Source of the DNA: Phytohabitans rumicis
GTDB taxonomy: Bacteria > Actinomycetota > Actinomycetes > Mycobacteriales > Micromonosporaceae
Length of the DNA stretch: 64,000 nt
Assembly (NCBI RefSeq): GCF_011764445.1
Contig: NZ_BLPG01000001.1
Span: 2,046,001 to 2,110,000 of the forward strand
Reading direction: 5' to 3'
Within the stretch, counting starts at the first letter, position 1, and each line of letters begins with the position of its first letter. The notes under the pieces are model-generated. The model made no database searches. It saw only the letters and a program-made list of their open reading frames with translations, and had not been told where the DNA came from. Of the stretch, positions 37,813-48,369 are shown piece after piece. Both the position numbers and the translations under genes were made by a program.

Positions 37813-38264
37813 ACCTGTCCGAACCCGCCGCGTACTCCGGGGAACTGCCCGAACGCGCGGCTGTCGAAGGCGCCGGCGAGGCGCTGCGCCGCTTCCAGGA
37901 GATCGTCGTGCAGACCGACGATCTGTCCTGGGTGGACAAAACGCTCGCCGGTCTGTCGCACAAGATGCTGTGGCGCGACGACGAGACCGGCGCCTCCATC
38001 GCGCTGGTGCGGTTCGAGAAGGGCTCCGGCATCCCGTCCGCCCACGCCCACGCCTCCAACCAGTTCATGTTCTGCCTCTCCGGCCGCTACACGTACGAGC
38101 CGACCGGCATCACGCTGACCCCGGGCTCCTTCTACTGGAACCCCAAGGGCAGCGTGCACGGGCCCACCGTCGCCGAGGAGGAGTCGGTGCTGCTGGAGGT
38201 CTACGACGGGCCGCACTACCCGACCCAGCCGGACTGGTACACCAGCGCCGAGGACGCCAGGTAA
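37809..38264 (+). CDS. Cupin-domain protein (dihydroxyacetophenone dioxygenase-like)
   Basis: A 151-residue single-cupin protein. Cupin motif 1 contains SAHAHASNQFMFCLSGRYTY (His ligands in HAHASN) and motif 2 contains GSFYWNPKGSVHGPTV. The overall shape resembles small cupins near ring-cleavage dioxygenases, but neither substrate nor metal is certain. Its GTG overlaps the dehydrogenase stop and its stop is 3 bp from the amidohydrolase start, so the three are translated together. Confidence 0.82.
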   Translation: MNLSEPAAYSGELPERAAVEGAGEALRRFQEIVVQTDDLSWVDKTLAGLSHKMLWRDDETGASIALVRFEKGSGIPSAHAHASNQFMFCLSGRYTYEPTGITLTPGSFYWNPKGSVHGPTVAEEESVLLEVYDGPHYPTQPDWYTSAEDAR

Positions 38265-38267
38265 CCC

Positions 38268-39146
38268 ATGAGCGGCGTCGACGTCCACACCCACCTGGCG
38301 CCGCTCGGCGTGCCGCACGCCGGCCCGCCGGGCCTGGCCGACCCGGACGGGCTCGAAGCCCACCTCGACGCCGCCGGGCTGGACGGTGCCATCGTGACCG
38401 TTCCCCCGCCGTACTACCGCCAGGAGCTCGGCACGGACGACAGCGTGGACTGGGCGGCCGAGCTCAACCAGGGGCTGCTCGCCCGCCTGGAGGGCCGGCC
38501 GCGGCTGCGCGGGCTGGCGTTCCTGCCGCTGCACGACCCGGCGGCGGCGCTCCGCGCGTACCAGGAAATCCGCGACGACCCGGCGTGGCTCGGCGTGGTC
38601 GCGGGCGCCGGCGGCCGGTGCCCGTCGCTGGCCGACAAGGAGTACGCGGCGCTGTGGCACGCCCTGGACACGGACCGGCGCGCGCTGATGCTGCACCCGG
38701 CCGAGTCGCCCGATCCCCGGCTGGCCGAGTTCTACCTGGCCAACCTGCTCGGCAACCCGGTCGAGACGGCGGTCGCCGCGGCGCAGCTCGTCTTCGGCAA
38801 CGTGCTCGCCCGCCACCCCGAGGTGCGCGTCGTCCTCGTGCACGGCGGCGGCGTGGTGCCGTCCGTCGCGGCCCGGTGGGCGCGCGGCGCCGAGACCGCG
38901 CGTCCCGGCCTTCCAGCACAGGACATTCCGGTACGCCAAGCGGTGCGCCGCTTCTGGGTCGACTGCCTGACCCACGACCCGGTCGTGACGGGCACCGCCG
39001 TCGAGATCTTCGGCGCGGACAAGATCCTGCTCGGCAGCGACTGGCCGTTCCCGATGGGGACCTCCCTTGTGGAGGACGCTCCGGTGGCCGGTGCCGGTAC
39101 GGCCAACGCGGCGGCCGCGTTCGGCTGGACCGGCTCAGCCGAGTAG
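38268..39146 (+). CDS. Amidohydrolase-2 family (ACMSD-like) metal-dependent hydrolase or decarboxylase
   Basis: A 292-residue TIM-barrel enzyme. The metal-binding DVHTHL at the N-terminus, VRVVLVHGGGVVPSV in the middle and LLGSDWPFPMG near the C-terminus are the three hallmark sites of the amidohydrolase-2 family, which includes aminocarboxymuconate-semialdehyde decarboxylase and isoorotate/resorcylate decarboxylases. With the upstream dehydrogenase and cupin it suggests breakdown of an aromatic or lactone-type acid, not assignable further. The 3' end overlaps the convergent Nudix gene by 12 bp. Confidence 0.88.
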   Translation: MSGVDVHTHLAPLGVPHAGPPGLADPDGLEAHLDAAGLDGAIVTVPPPYYRQELGTDDSVDWAAELNQGLLARLEGRPRLRGLAFLPLHDPAAALRAYQEIRDDPAWLGVVAGAGGRCPSLADKEYAALWHALDTDRRALMLHPAESPDPRLAEFYLANLLGNPVETAVAAAQLVFGNVLARHPEVRVVLVHGGGVVPSVAARWARGAETARPGLPAQDIPVRQAVRRFWVDCLTHDPVVTGTAVEIFGADKILLGSDWPFPMGTSLVEDAPVAGAGTANAAAAFGWTGSAE

Positions 39147-39674
39147 CCGGCCGGCGCGGGCGAGCGTCTCGCGGACGTTCGGCTCGCTCGTGGCCGCCTG
39201 CGCGTCCACGATGGACAGCCAGCGCAGCTCGGCGCCGGGCTTCTCCGGGCGGGCCGCCTCCGGCGTGCCGGTGGCGAGCAGGAACCGGATGTCGGCGTGC
39301 TCGTGGGCCGGCTCGTCGCCACCCGCCGGGACCGCTACCACCACCACGTGCACGACGCCGCCGTCCGGCCACGGCACCAGGTCGTCCAGGCCCGTCTCCT
39401 CGTGCCCTTCGCGCAGCGCGACCGCGAGCGGGTCCGCCTCCCCCGGATCCGCGTGCCCGCCGACCTGGAGCCAGGCCCGCTGGCGCGCGTGCCAGCGCAG
39501 CAGGGCCCGGCCGGTGGGCGGGTGCACGATCAGCGCCGACGCGGTGGCGTGCAACGGCGTCGACCGGGCCCACGGGTCACCCCCGGGCCCCAGCAACGCC
39601 CGCACCCGCGCCACGTCCGCGGCCTCCGCCTCGGTCCGCGGCTCGTACCCGGCCAGCGCCTCCACAAGATCCAC
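39135..39674 (-). CDS. Nudix hydrolase
   Basis: A 179-residue pyrophosphatase of the Nudix superfamily. The Nudix box reads GGHADPGEADPLAVALREGH followed by EETGL, with all catalytic glutamates of the REXXEE core represented (REGHEE). The preceding ALLRWHARQRAWLQVGG strand and the N-terminal GYEPRTEAEAADVARV helix are typical of a common actinobacterial subgroup. Substrate unknown. The GTG at 39674 was chosen because upstream in-frame sequence is the antisense of the lipoprotein gene. Confidence 0.88.
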   Translation of the reverse strand: MDLVEALAGYEPRTEAEAADVARVRALLGPGGDPWARSTPLHATASALIVHPPTGRALLRWHARQRAWLQVGGHADPGEADPLAVALREGHEETGLDDLVPWPDGGVVHVVVVAVPAGGDEPAHEHADIRFLLATGTPEAARPEKPGAELRWLSIVDAQAATSEPNVRETLARAGRLLG

Positions 39675-39728
39675 CCGTCCACGGTAGCCCGCGGGAGCCG
39701 AACGCGGCGGGTGCGGCTCGGAGAGTGT

Positions 39729-40208
39729 ATGAAGCGAACTACCGCGTTCATGTCCGTGCTCCTCCTGGCCGCGTGCGGCTCGCCCACCCCGACGGCGGCG
39801 CCGACCACCGCGCCCGCCAGCACGGCTCCCGCGTCCACGGTCTGTGCCGCCGGCGTCCGGACCGATCCGCTGCCGGAGTGGGCCCGGGCCGGCTTCAGCG
39901 GCGACAGCCACCCGCCGTACGTACTTGGCGCGCGCGGCGACATCGCGGCCATCCTCTTCGGCTACCCGCTCGCCGCCCCGCCGCGACCGGACCGGTCCAA
40001 CAAGATCCTGTGGGTGTCGCGCCTGCCGCTCCAGCCGGGCAGCCCGCTGAAGATCAAGGCGCGCATGGCGGGCGCGGGCGAGCCCGTCCTCCGCGAGGTG
40101 CAGCCGGGTCCGTCTATCGTCGACCTTCCCGCGGCCGGTTGCTGGCACCTCTACCTGTCCTGGTCGGAGCACACGGACGAGATCGACCTGGGATACATGG
40201 CACACTAA
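39729..40208 (+). CDS. Small secreted lipoprotein (unassigned)
   Basis: A 159-residue lipoprotein: MKRTTAFMSVLLLAAC with lipobox LAAC (Cys16), a threonine/proline/alanine-rich linker (about 17-40), then a compact mature domain containing two cysteines (VCAAGVRTD and AAGCWHLYLSW) that may form a disulfide. The GSPLKIKARMAGAGEPV...VDLPAAGCWHLYLSW pattern is a beta-sandwich-like arrangement seen in many uncharacterised actinobacterial lipoproteins. It ends 4 bp before the DUF574 gene. Confidence 0.75.
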   Translation: MKRTTAFMSVLLLAACGSPTPTAAPTTAPASTAPASTVCAAGVRTDPLPEWARAGFSGDSHPPYVLGARGDIAAILFGYPLAAPPRPDRSNKILWVSRLPLQPGSPLKIKARMAGAGEPVLREVQPGPSIVDLPAAGCWHLYLSWSEHTDEIDLGYMAH

Positions 40209-40212
40209 CCCG

Positions 40213-41034
40213 ATGGTGCGAGAGCAGGAGTGGCAGCCGGCCGGGGTCGACATCGACACGCCGAGCGGCTCCCGGATCTACGACTACGCCCTCGGCGGGG
40301 CACACAACTTCGCCGCCGACCGGGCCGCGGCCGAGGCGTTCTTCGCGGCGTACCCGGACGCACCGCTGGTGGCCCGTTCCAACCGTGCCTTCCTGCAGCG
40401 GTCCGTGCGTTACTGCGCGCACCAGGGCATCAAGCAGTTCCTCGACCTGGGTTCGGGCATCCCGACGGTGGGCAACGTGCACGAGATCGCCCAGCGGCTC
40501 GTGCCGGCCGCCCGCGTCGTGTACGTCGACAACGAGCCGGTCGCCGTGGCGCACACCCGCGAGATCATCGCCGACCTGCCGTACACGGCGATCGTCGACG
40601 CCGACATGCGTGACGCCGAGACCGTCCTGGGCGCGCCGGAGACCCGGGAGCTCATCGACTTCGACCAGCCGCTGGCGCTGATGATGGTCGCCGTCCTGCA
40701 CTACGTGTCCGATGAGGACGACATCACCGGGATCCTCGCGCGCTACCGCTCGGTGCTCGCGCCCGGCAGCGTGCTGGTCGTCTCGCACACGACCGAGGAC
40801 CCGCGGCCCGAGATCGAGGCCGTCATCCAGCGGGTCTTCAAGGAGACCGGCACCCCGGTGATCCATCGCGACCGCGCCGAGGTGGCCGCCCTGCTCGACG
40901 GCCTGGAGTTGGTCGAGCCCGGGGTGGTGTGGACCCCGCAGTGGCGCCCGGACGACGACACCGACCCGCTGTTCGCCGAGCCGGAACGCTCCGCCACGTT
41001 CGCCGCCGTGGGGCGGGTACCGTCGATCTTGTGA
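40213..41034 (+). CDS. DUF574-type SAM-dependent methyltransferase (copy 2)
   Basis: A 273-residue paralogue of the protein at 13247-14041. It keeps [33 protein letters not shown] and the SAM motif [16 protein letters not shown], then [17 protein letters not shown]. Substrate unknown for the whole family. The stop overlaps the GTG of the LLM oxidoreductase gene (GTGA) and the lipoprotein precedes it by 4 bp, so the three genes are likely one transcript. Confidence 0.9.
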   Translation: MVREQEWQPAGVDIDTPSGSRIYDYALGGAHNFAADRAAAEAFFAAYPDAPLVARSNRAFLQRSVRYCAHQGIKQFLDLGSGIPTVGNVHEIAQRLVPAARVVYVDNEPVAVAHTREIIADLPYTAIVDADMRDAETVLGAPETRELIDFDQPLALMMVAVLHYVSDEDDITGILARYRSVLAPGSVLVVSHTTEDPRPEIEAVIQRVFKETGTPVIHRDRAEVAALLDGLELVEPGVVWTPQWRPDDDTDPLFAEPERSATFAAVGRVPSIL

Positions 41035-42026
41035 TCGACGTACCCCTGTCCGTCCTCGACGTCGCACCGGTCGCCGCCGGCGCGTCCGCGGGCGAGGCCC
41101 TGCGCCACACGACCGAGCTGGCCAAGCGGGTCGAGCAGTTGGGCTACCACCGGTTCTGGGTGGCCGAGCACCACAACATGCCGGCGATCGCCAGCTCGGC
41201 GCCCGCCGTCCTGCTCGCCCACCTGGCCGCCGCGACCTCGACCATGCGGGTCGGCTCCGGCGGGGTGATGCTGCCCAACCACGCGCCGCTGGTGGTGGCC
41301 GAGCAGTTCGGCACGCTGGCCGCCCTGCACCCGGGCCGGATCGACCTGGGCATCGGGCGCGCGCCGGGCACCGATCAGGCGACCGCCCTGGCGCTGCGCC
41401 GTACGGTCGAGGGCCTGTCGGCGGAGTCGTTTCCGCAGGAGCTGGCCGAACTGATCAACATGTTCACCGGGGAGCAGCCGCGGCCGATCGTCGCCACGCC
41501 GGGCCTCGGCGAGAGCCCGGCGGTGTGGCTGCTCGGGTCCAGCGGCTTCAGCGCCCAGCTCGCCGGCGTACTCGGGCTGCCGTTCTCGTTCGCCCATCAC
41601 TTCAGTGCGGCGAACACGCTGCCGGCGCTGGCCCTCTACCGCGAGCACTTCCGGCCGTCGCGCTGGCTGGACCGGCCGTACGCGATGGTGGCCGTGATGA
41701 CCGTCTGCGCCGACACCGACGAGCGGGCGCAGTGGCTGGCGCGGCCGAGCGCGCTGTCGTTCCTGCGGCTGCGGCAGGGCCGGCCGCAGGCGCTCGCCAC
41801 CCCGGAGGAGGCGGCCGCGTACCCGTACACGGACCTGGAGCGGGACTTCATCGCCGAGCGCCACGCGGATCAGGCGGTGGGGTCGCCGGAGACGGTGTCG
41901 CGGAGCCTTTCGACGCTGCTGGCCCGCACCCGTGCCGACGAGGTGATGCTCACCACTCTGGTGTACGACATCGAGGCCCGGATCCGGTCCTTCGAGCTGG
42001 TCAGGAAAGCGGTTGACCAAGGCTGA
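41031..42026 (+). CDS. LLM-class flavin-dependent oxidoreductase (luciferase-like)
   Basis: A 331-residue TIM-barrel flavoenzyme. [20 protein letters not shown] at the N-terminus, [40 protein letters not shown] and [17 protein letters not shown] are the standard blocks of the MsnO8-type LLM group, which uses FMN with NAD(P)H. The physiological substrate is not predictable. GTG start at 41031 within the previous stop codon. A strong hairpin follows at 42152-42187. Confidence 0.92.
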   Translation: MIDVPLSVLDVAPVAAGASAGEALRHTTELAKRVEQLGYHRFWVAEHHNMPAIASSAPAVLLAHLAAATSTMRVGSGGVMLPNHAPLVVAEQFGTLAALHPGRIDLGIGRAPGTDQATALALRRTVEGLSAESFPQELAELINMFTGEQPRPIVATPGLGESPAVWLLGSSGFSAQLAGVLGLPFSFAHHFSAANTLPALALYREHFRPSRWLDRPYAMVAVMTVCADTDERAQWLARPSALSFLRLRQGRPQALATPEEAAAYPYTDLERDFIAERHADQAVGSPETVSRSLSTLLARTRADEVMLTTLVYDIEARIRSFELVRKAVDQG

Positions 42027-42151
42027 AACAACAACGTCATCGATACGTCACCCCCCGGCACCAGGGCGCGACCTACTCTTTGACGAGTGGGCGCGGGACG
42101 CCGGAATCGTGGGGCCGGCTATGACGCGAACACGGTGCGTATAGCACCGCA

Positions 42152-42187
42152 GTGCCGGCGGGGATAGGTGCCCATCCCCGCCGGCAC
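42152..42187. terminator. Bidirectional hairpin terminator
   Basis: GTGCCGGCGGGGAT (42152-42165) and its exact complement (42174-42187) enclose an 8-nt loop. It sits between the ends of the LLM gene and the convergent PL11 gene. A smaller CGGTGC/GCACCG stem lies just to its left. Confidence 0.75.
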
Positions 42188-42194
42188 ACGCGTT

Positions 42195-44467
42195 TTACCG
42201 GACGTAGATGTTGGGTTGCGGCGGCGTCGACATCCCGTTCCCGATGAAGAAGCTCGGGTGCGGCGGCTGGTTGTAGGCGGTGTTCTGCCAGGCCACCGCG
42301 ACGCGGTACTGGGTGTCGTGCGCCAGGGTGAACAGCTTCGTGGTGGTCTGGGTCGGCGTGCTGAAGATCCGCAACGCGGCGTTGTCGTCGCGCGGCCAGA
42401 TGACCTCTTCGCGCCAGTCGCCCAGGATGTCGCCGGACAGGGCCGGGGTGGCCTTGGTCCCGTTGTTCGAGTGCGCGCCCGACGCGGTCAGCAACCGGGT
42501 GTCGGAGGCGGTGCCGTACTTGTCGATGTGGTTGCTGTCGAGCAGTTCCCGCACCGGGTCGGCGTCCCACCAGACCAGGAAGTTGGTCGAGCCGGGCTTG
42601 CGGCTGGACACCTGGGCCCCGTTGGTGGCGCTGCGCAGGCCGGTCACCGCGGACGACCAGACCTCGGCGCCGGCGCTGCCGGCGTACACGTCGCCGGCCA
42701 CGCCGCGGCCGTTGTCACAGGCACACGACGGGCCCCGCCACAGCGTCTGACCGGTACGCGCGTCGGCGACCCAGTCCGCCGTCGTGACGCTGGTGTTCTC
42801 GGTCGGCTTGAAGACCTCCAGGCCAGGCCGGGACGGCACCAGGTCGCCGACGTGGTACGCGTCGCCGTGCCCGAGGCCGTTGGTCCACAGTGGCGCGCCG
42901 TTGTCGTCGACCGCCATCGCCCCGTACATGACCTCGTCCCGGCCGTCCCCGTCGGCGTCCGCGATGGACAGTTGGTGGTTGCCCTGCCCGGTGTACTGCG
43001 AACCGGACACATTGGAGTCGAACGTCCAGCGGCGTACGAGCGAGCCGTTACGGAAGTCCCACGCCACGATGACGGAACGGGTGTAGTACCCGCGGGCCAT
43101 GATAAGCGAGGGCCGCTGACCGTCCAGATAGGCCGTCCCGGCGAGGAAGCGGTCCACCCGGTTGCCGTACGAGTCGCCCCACGAGGAGACCGTGCCGCGC
43201 GGCGGCTCGTAGTTCACTGTGGACAGGGTCGCGCCGTTCAGGCCGTTGAACATGGTCAGGTACTCCGGCCCGGACAGGATGTAGCCGGAGGAGTTGCGGT
43301 AGTCGGCGCTGGAGCTGCCGATCAGCTGACCCGTGCCGGACACCGTACCGTCCGCCGTCTTCGCGGCCACCTCGGCCCGGCCGTCGCCGTCGTAGTCGTA
43401 CACCTGGAACTGGGTGTAGTGCGCACCGGCGCGGATGTTGCGCCCGAGGTCGATGCGCCACAGCCGCGTGCCGTTGAGCCGGTACGCGTCCAGGTACACG
43501 TTGCCGGTGTAGCCGGACTGTGAGTTGTCCTTGGCGTTGGTCGGGTCCCACTTCAGCACGATCTCGTACTGGCCGTCGCCGTCCAGATCGCCGACCGAGG
43601 CGTCGTTGGCCACGTACGTGTACGCCTCGCCGGTGGGCGTGGTGCCGCCCGCCGGCGCGGAGATCGGCACGTCCAGGTAGCCGCTCGCGAACGCCAGCGA
43701 CGCCTCCGACGCGCCCTGCTCGACGCCGTTCACCACGGCCCGCACCGAGTACGACGCGTCGGCCGCCGCCCCGCTGTCGAGGTAGTTGGTGGAGTTGGTG
43801 ATGGGTGACGCGGTCACCTTCGTGCCGCCGCGGTAGACGTTGAACGCGGTGGACGCCGACTCGTACCCGAACAGGCGCCAGGACACCAGGTTGGCGCTGC
43901 CGGACCGGACGCTGACCAGGCCGCGGTTGAGGTCCTCGACCTGGCGGCCGCTGCCCGAGGTCGGCGGCGGCGAGGTGGGCGGCGGGGTGGTGGGCGGCGC
44001 GGCGGTGGTGGGCGCCGCCGAGGTCGGTGCCGCGGTCGTCGGCCCGACCGCCCCCGTACACACCGTCCCGTTCAGGGTGAAGCTCGCCGGCACCGGGTTC
44101 GTGCTGTTGTTCCACGACCCGTTGAACCCGAACGCCACGCTCGCGTTCGTGGCGATGGCGCCGTTGTAGCTGACGTTGGTCGCGGTGACCTGGCTACCGC
44201 TCTGCGTGACCGTCGCGTTCCACGCCTGGGTCACGGTCTGCCCGGCCGTGTACGCCCAGGTCAGCGTCCAGCCGTTGATCGGGTCACCGAGGTTGGTGAT
44301 GGACACGTTGGCGCCGAATCCGCCCGCCCATTGGCTGCTGATGGCGTAGTCGACCCGGCACCCCGCGGCCGCCGAGGCGGAGACCGCGAAGAGCACCCCG
44401 CGCCGGCAAGACCGGCCGTGAGTGCGGTGGACAGCAGCGCGACGCGCCGCCTTCTGCGAGAGGGCAT
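42195..44467 (-). CDS. Secreted rhamnogalacturonan lyase, PL11 with N-terminal CBM2 (single-base frameshift)
   Basis: An extracellular enzyme cleaving the rhamnose-galacturonate backbone of pectin (rhamnogalacturonan I) by beta-elimination. Signal peptide MPSRRRRRVALLSTALTAGL; CBM2 at about 35-135 bounded by the two cysteines of CRVDYAISSQWAGGFGANVS and LNGTVC; a Thr/Pro/Ala linker; then the PL11 beta-propeller from RQVEDLNRGLVSVRSGSANL, with repeated calcium-type blades such as VGDLDGDGQYEIVLKWDPTN and YDYDGDGRAEVAAKTADGT. The signal peptide and the CBM are in different frames: the C run at 44396-44399 needs one more base, giving 757 residues. GGAG lies about 7 nt before the ATG at 44467. 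Confidence 0.9.
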
Positions 44468-44541
44468 GCTGAACTCCGGTGAGTGATAGTGGCGTTGCCC
44501 GTCGCCACGGTGAGGAGTTGGCTCTCCGCTCACCGCCGATG

Positions 44542-46439
44542 CTATGGCAAGGGCTTTCCCGGGACAATATCGACCTCCCTGATTACCGCGCACCCACCGG
44601 CCGGGAGTTCGAGGACGCCGGACACGCTCGCGCCGCTCAGCAGGTCGACGCCGTTGGCCGGGCCGAGGGCGGTGCGGTCGGTGTGGTTGAGCGCGAAGAG
44701 CCAGCTCATCCCGTCGCCGCGGCGCCGGACCAGTTCCAGGCGCGGCGGCGCGGGCGTGATGCCGGCCGCCTCCGCCATCAGCTCCCGGTACGCCTCGTCG
44801 TCCAGCGGGGTGGACACGTACCAGGCGGTGCCGGCGCCGTAGCGGTGCCGGGTCACCCCGGGCGCTCCCAGGCGGCCCCGTTGAGTGTGACCGCTTCGTC
44901 CCACCCGTGAGCGGCCGGGCGAAACTCCTCCACCCGTACGCCGAGCACGTCACGCAGCGCGCCCGGGTAGCCGCCGAGCCGTACCCGCCCCCGCTCGTCC
45001 GCGATCCCGGACAGGTACGTCGCCACCAGGTGCCCGCCGGCGTCCACATAGGCCGCCACCGCGTCGGCCGCCGCGTCGGACATCAGGTAGTGGGCGGGCA
45101 GCACCAGCAGCCGGTACGGCGCCAGCGGCCGGCTCAGCGACACGAAGTCCGTGGTTATCCCGGCCGTCCACAGTGCCCGGTGCGCGGCCCGCGCCTCGGC
45201 CAGGTAGTCGATGCCTTCCCACGGCAGCCCCGGCCCCTGCAGCGCCCACCAGGACGCGGCGTCCCACGCGATCGCGGCCGGCGCCTCGATGGCACCGTCC
45301 TCTACTTCGGACAGCGCCCGCAGCGCCGAGCCCAGCTCCACCGCCTCCCGGAACGTCCGGCTGTCCGGGCCGGCGTGCGGGACGAGCGCCGAGTGGAAGC
45401 GCTCCGCGCCGCCGCGCGGGGCCCGCCACTGGAAGAACATCGCGCCGCGCGAGCCCCGGGCGACGTGCGCGAGGCTGTGCCGCAGCATCCGGCCCGGCTC
45501 CTTGGCGTGCATCCGCCCCGGCGTGTAGATGAGGTTCGGCGCGCTCTCCATCAGCAGCCACTTGTCCCCGCCCGCCCAGTGCCGCGCCAGGTCGCCCGCG
45601 AACGCGACCTGCTCCTCCGCGGCCGGCCCGGCGTCGGACGGGTAGTCGTCGATGGCGACCAGGTCGACCTCCCGCGCCCAGCGCGCGTGGTCCACCGGCA
45701 CCCAGCCGCCGAACACGAAGTTGGTGGTGACCGGCACGTCCGGGGTGGCCGCCCGCAGGACGTCCCGCTGTTCGGTGTACGCGGCCAGCAGCTCGTCCGA
45801 CCAGAACCGCCGGAAGTCCAGCAGCTGCCCCGGATTCGCCAGGTACTGCGTGGCGCGCGGCGGGAAGACCTGCTCCCAGTCCGAGTAGCGCTGGCTCCAG
45901 AAGTCGGTCACCCACGCGTCGTTGAGCGCGTCCAGGTCGCCGTACTCCTTGCGCAGCCAGCCCCGAAACGCGGCCGCCGCGTGGTCGCAGTGACACGCGG
46001 TGCCGTACTCGTTGTGGACGTGCCAGAGCGCGAGCGCCGGATGGCCGGCGTAGCGCCGGCCGAGCTCCCCCGCGATCCGCCGGCACGCCTCCCGGTACGC
46101 CGGGGCGCTGCCGCAGTAGGTGTCCCGGCTGCCGTGCAGCAGCCGCGTGCCGTCCGCGCGGACCGGCAGCGCGTCCGGATACGCGAGCGAAAACCACGGC
46201 GGCGGCGACGCGGTCGGCGTCGCGAGCGCCACCTTGACGCCGCCTTCGTCCAGCAGATCGAGTACGCGGTCCAGCCAGCCGAAGTCGTAACGGCCCTCCT
46301 CCGGCTCCAGTCGGGACCAGGCGAAGACGCCGACGCTGACCAGGTTGACGCCGGCCCGGCGCATCAGCGCCACGTCCTCGTGCCACACGTCCTCGGGCCA
46401 CTGCTCGGGGTTGTAGTCCCCGCCGAAGTACAGGCTCAT
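44542..46439 (-). CDS. GH42 beta-galactosidase (single-base frameshift near the C-terminus)
   Basis: Cytoplasmic (no signal peptide) beta-galactosidase of family GH42. It opens SLYFGGDYNPEQWPEDVWHE; the acid/base Glu is in WHVHNEYG near residue 143 and the nucleophile in LLMESAPN near 297. The Cys metal cluster of GH42 is only partly kept (TYCGSAP, TACHCDH). The trimerisation and C-terminal beta domains follow. The frame breaks at the C run 44856-44859, after LNGAAWERPG; with one more base it continues GVTRHRYGAGTAWYVSTPLD to a stop at 44542, total 632 residues. It would release galactose from imported galactan-bearing pectin oligomers. It starts 6 bp after the permease. Confidence 0.9.
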
Positions 46440-46445
46440 CACGCC

Positions 46446-47338
46446 TCAGCCCTTGATCGCGCCGACGATCACGCCCTTGATGAAGTGGCGCTGGATGAAC
46501 GGGTAGACCAGCACGATCGGCGCTACCGTGACCACCACGACCGCCATCTTGATGGCGTGGCTCGGGGCAGCGAGCCGACCGTCGTGCCGGAGAAGTTCGG
46601 CGACTGGCCCTGCAGGATCATGCTCCGCAGCACCTGCTGGATCGTGAACTTGTCGCTGCTGTCCATGTAGAGCAGCGCGTTGAACCAGATGTTCCAGTAG
46701 CCGACCGCGTAGAACAGCCCGACCACCGCGATGACCGCCTTGGACAGCGGCAGCACGATCCGCCACAGGATCCGGAACTCCCCCGCCCCGTCGATGCGCG
46801 CGCTGTCGAACAGCTCCTGCGGCAGCCCTTGGAAGAACCCGCGGATGACGACCAGGTTGAACACGCTGATGGCGCTGGGCAGAATCAGCGCCCACAGGCT
46901 GTCCTTGAGGCCCACACCGGTCACCACCAGGTAGCTCGGCACGAGCCCCGGGTAGATCAGGAACGTCAGCAGGAAGTAGAACAACAGGGCGCGGTGTCCG
47001 ACCGAGCCGGGGCGGGAGAGCCCGTACGCGGCCAGCACGGTCAGCGCCAGGCTGATCGCCGTGCCGGCCACCGTCACCAACGTGGAGATCCACAGCGCCC
47101 GGGTGACGATGCCGCCCGAGAAGATCGTCACGTACGCCGACGCGTCGATCCCCTTCGGCACCATCACCATGCCGCCGGCCTCGTTGATGGTCTTGCGGGA
47201 GGACAGGCTCGTGACGAGGACCGACCACATCGGAATGAGGACGGCCAGCACCACGACGGTGAGCACGGAACCCTTGGCGAACAGGCCGACCGGCGTCGGC
47301 TTCTCCTCCCACGGTGCGCGTTTGGCTGCCGTAGTCAT
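46446..47338 (-). CDS. Sugar ABC transporter permease, LplC/YtcP-like (single-base frameshift)
   Basis: Membrane subunit of the importer, about six helices. The EAA coupling loop is GFFQGLPQELFDSARIDGAG; the product ends PFIQRHFIKGVIVGAIKG, the classic C-terminus of LplC/YtcP/AraQ-type permeases. At the G run 46564-46567 the frame changes after GTTVGSLP; one added base restores PSHAIKMAVVVVTVAPIVLV and a 297-residue protein. The ATG overlaps the upstream permease stop (ATGA). Its partner is at 47335-48369; no ATPase gene is in the locus. Confidence 0.92.
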
Positions 47339-48369
47339 GACCGTGAAATCAACCCCCGCTCACCCAGCATGTGGGCGAATCTGTTCGCGACCAGGATCAG
47401 CACGAGACCGACCGCGGCCTTGAAGAGCCCGGCGGCGGCACCGAAGCCGAAGTCGCCCGTGGTGATGGAGTGGTGGTAGACGAACGTGTCCAGGACCTCC
47501 GCGGCGCCGCGGCCGACCGCGTCGCGCTGCAGGAGGAACTGCTCGAAGCCGACCGAGAGCGCGTCGCCGAGCCGCAGGATCAGCAGCAGCACGATGACCG
47601 GACGCAGCCCGGGGAGCGTGATGTGCCACAGCCGGCGCCACCGGCCCGCGCCGTCGACGGCGGACTGCTCGTACAGGTTGGTGTCGATCATCGCCAGCGC
47701 CGCCAGGAAGACGATCATCCCCCAGCCCACGTCCTTCCACACCGACTCCGCGGTGACCAGGACGATGAACGTGTCGGGGTTGGTCATGATGCCGGGCGGC
47801 TCGATCCCGGCCTGGCGCAGCTCCTGCGACAGCAGCCCCGCCCCGCCGAGCATCTGCACGAAGAACGTGACCACCAGCACCCAGCTGAAGAAGTGCGGCA
47901 GGTACACCACGGTCTGGACGAACGTGCGCAGCTTCGCGGACAGCACGCTGTTGAGCATGATCGCCAGCGCGATCGGCAGCGGGAAGAAGAAGACGAGCTG
48001 GAACGCCGTGATGGACAGGGTGTTCCACAGCGCCTCCCAGAACGCCGGGTCGCCGAAGAGCGTCTCGAAGTTGCCGAACCCGATCCACTCGCTGTAGAGG
48101 AACGCCTGCAGCGGACTGTCACCGGCGTACGGGTTGTAGTCCTGGAACGCGACGACGTTGCCCAGGGCGGGCAGGTAGTGAAAGACCAGTAGGAGCAGCC
48201 CCGCCGGCGCGACCATCAGCAGCAGCGGCCAGTCCCGCCGCAGCCGGGCCCGGAACGGCATCCGCGGCTTGGCGCGCCTGCGCCGCCGGCTGGGCGGGGC
48301 CGGTGGGGCCGGGGGCCGGGCGAGCTCCTCGCTCGGCCCGGCCGCCACGGTTGTTTCGGACGTGCTCAT
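47335..48369 (-). CDS. Sugar ABC transporter permease, LplB/YteP-like
   Basis: A 344-residue six-helix permease opening, after a proline/arginine-rich cytoplasmic tail, with RRDWPLLLMVAPAGLLLLVF and HYLPALGNVVAFQDYNP, the signature of the LplB/YteP group that imports oligosaccharides from plant cell walls. The coupling loop is DTNLYEQSAVDGAGRWRRLW. Translationally coupled on both sides by ATGA overlaps. In Bacillus the related YteP-YtcP-YtcQ transporter carries rhamnogalacturonan oligomers and borrows the shared ATPase MsmX; a shared MsiK-type ATPase is inferred here. Confidence 0.92.
   Translation of the reverse strand: MSTSETTVAAGPSEELARPPAPPAPPSRRRRRAKPRMPFRARLRRDWPLLLMVAPAGLLLLVFHYLPALGNVVAFQDYNPYAGDSPLQAFLYSEWIGFGNFETLFGDPAFWEALWNTLSITAFQLVFFFPLPIALAIMLNSVLSAKLRTFVQTVVYLPHFFSWVLVVTFFVQMLGGAGLLSQELRQAGIEPPGIMTNPDTFIVLVTAESVWKDVGWGMIVFLAALAMIDTNLYEQSAVDGAGRWRRLWHITLPGLRPVIVLLLILRLGDALSVGFEQFLLQRDAVGRGAAEVLDTFVYHHSITTGDFGFGAAAGLFKAAVGLVLILVANRFAHMLGERGLISRS

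Noticed and set aside
37760-40681. 973-codon open frame on the + strand
   Set aside because: Out of frame with the cupin, amidohydrolase, lipoprotein and DUF574 genes, all of which have clear family motifs; arginine/proline-rich shadow.
42132-42149. Small CGGTGC/GCACCG stem as a separate regulatory RNA
   Set aside because: Six-bp stem adjoining a strong terminator; too short to support an independent feature.
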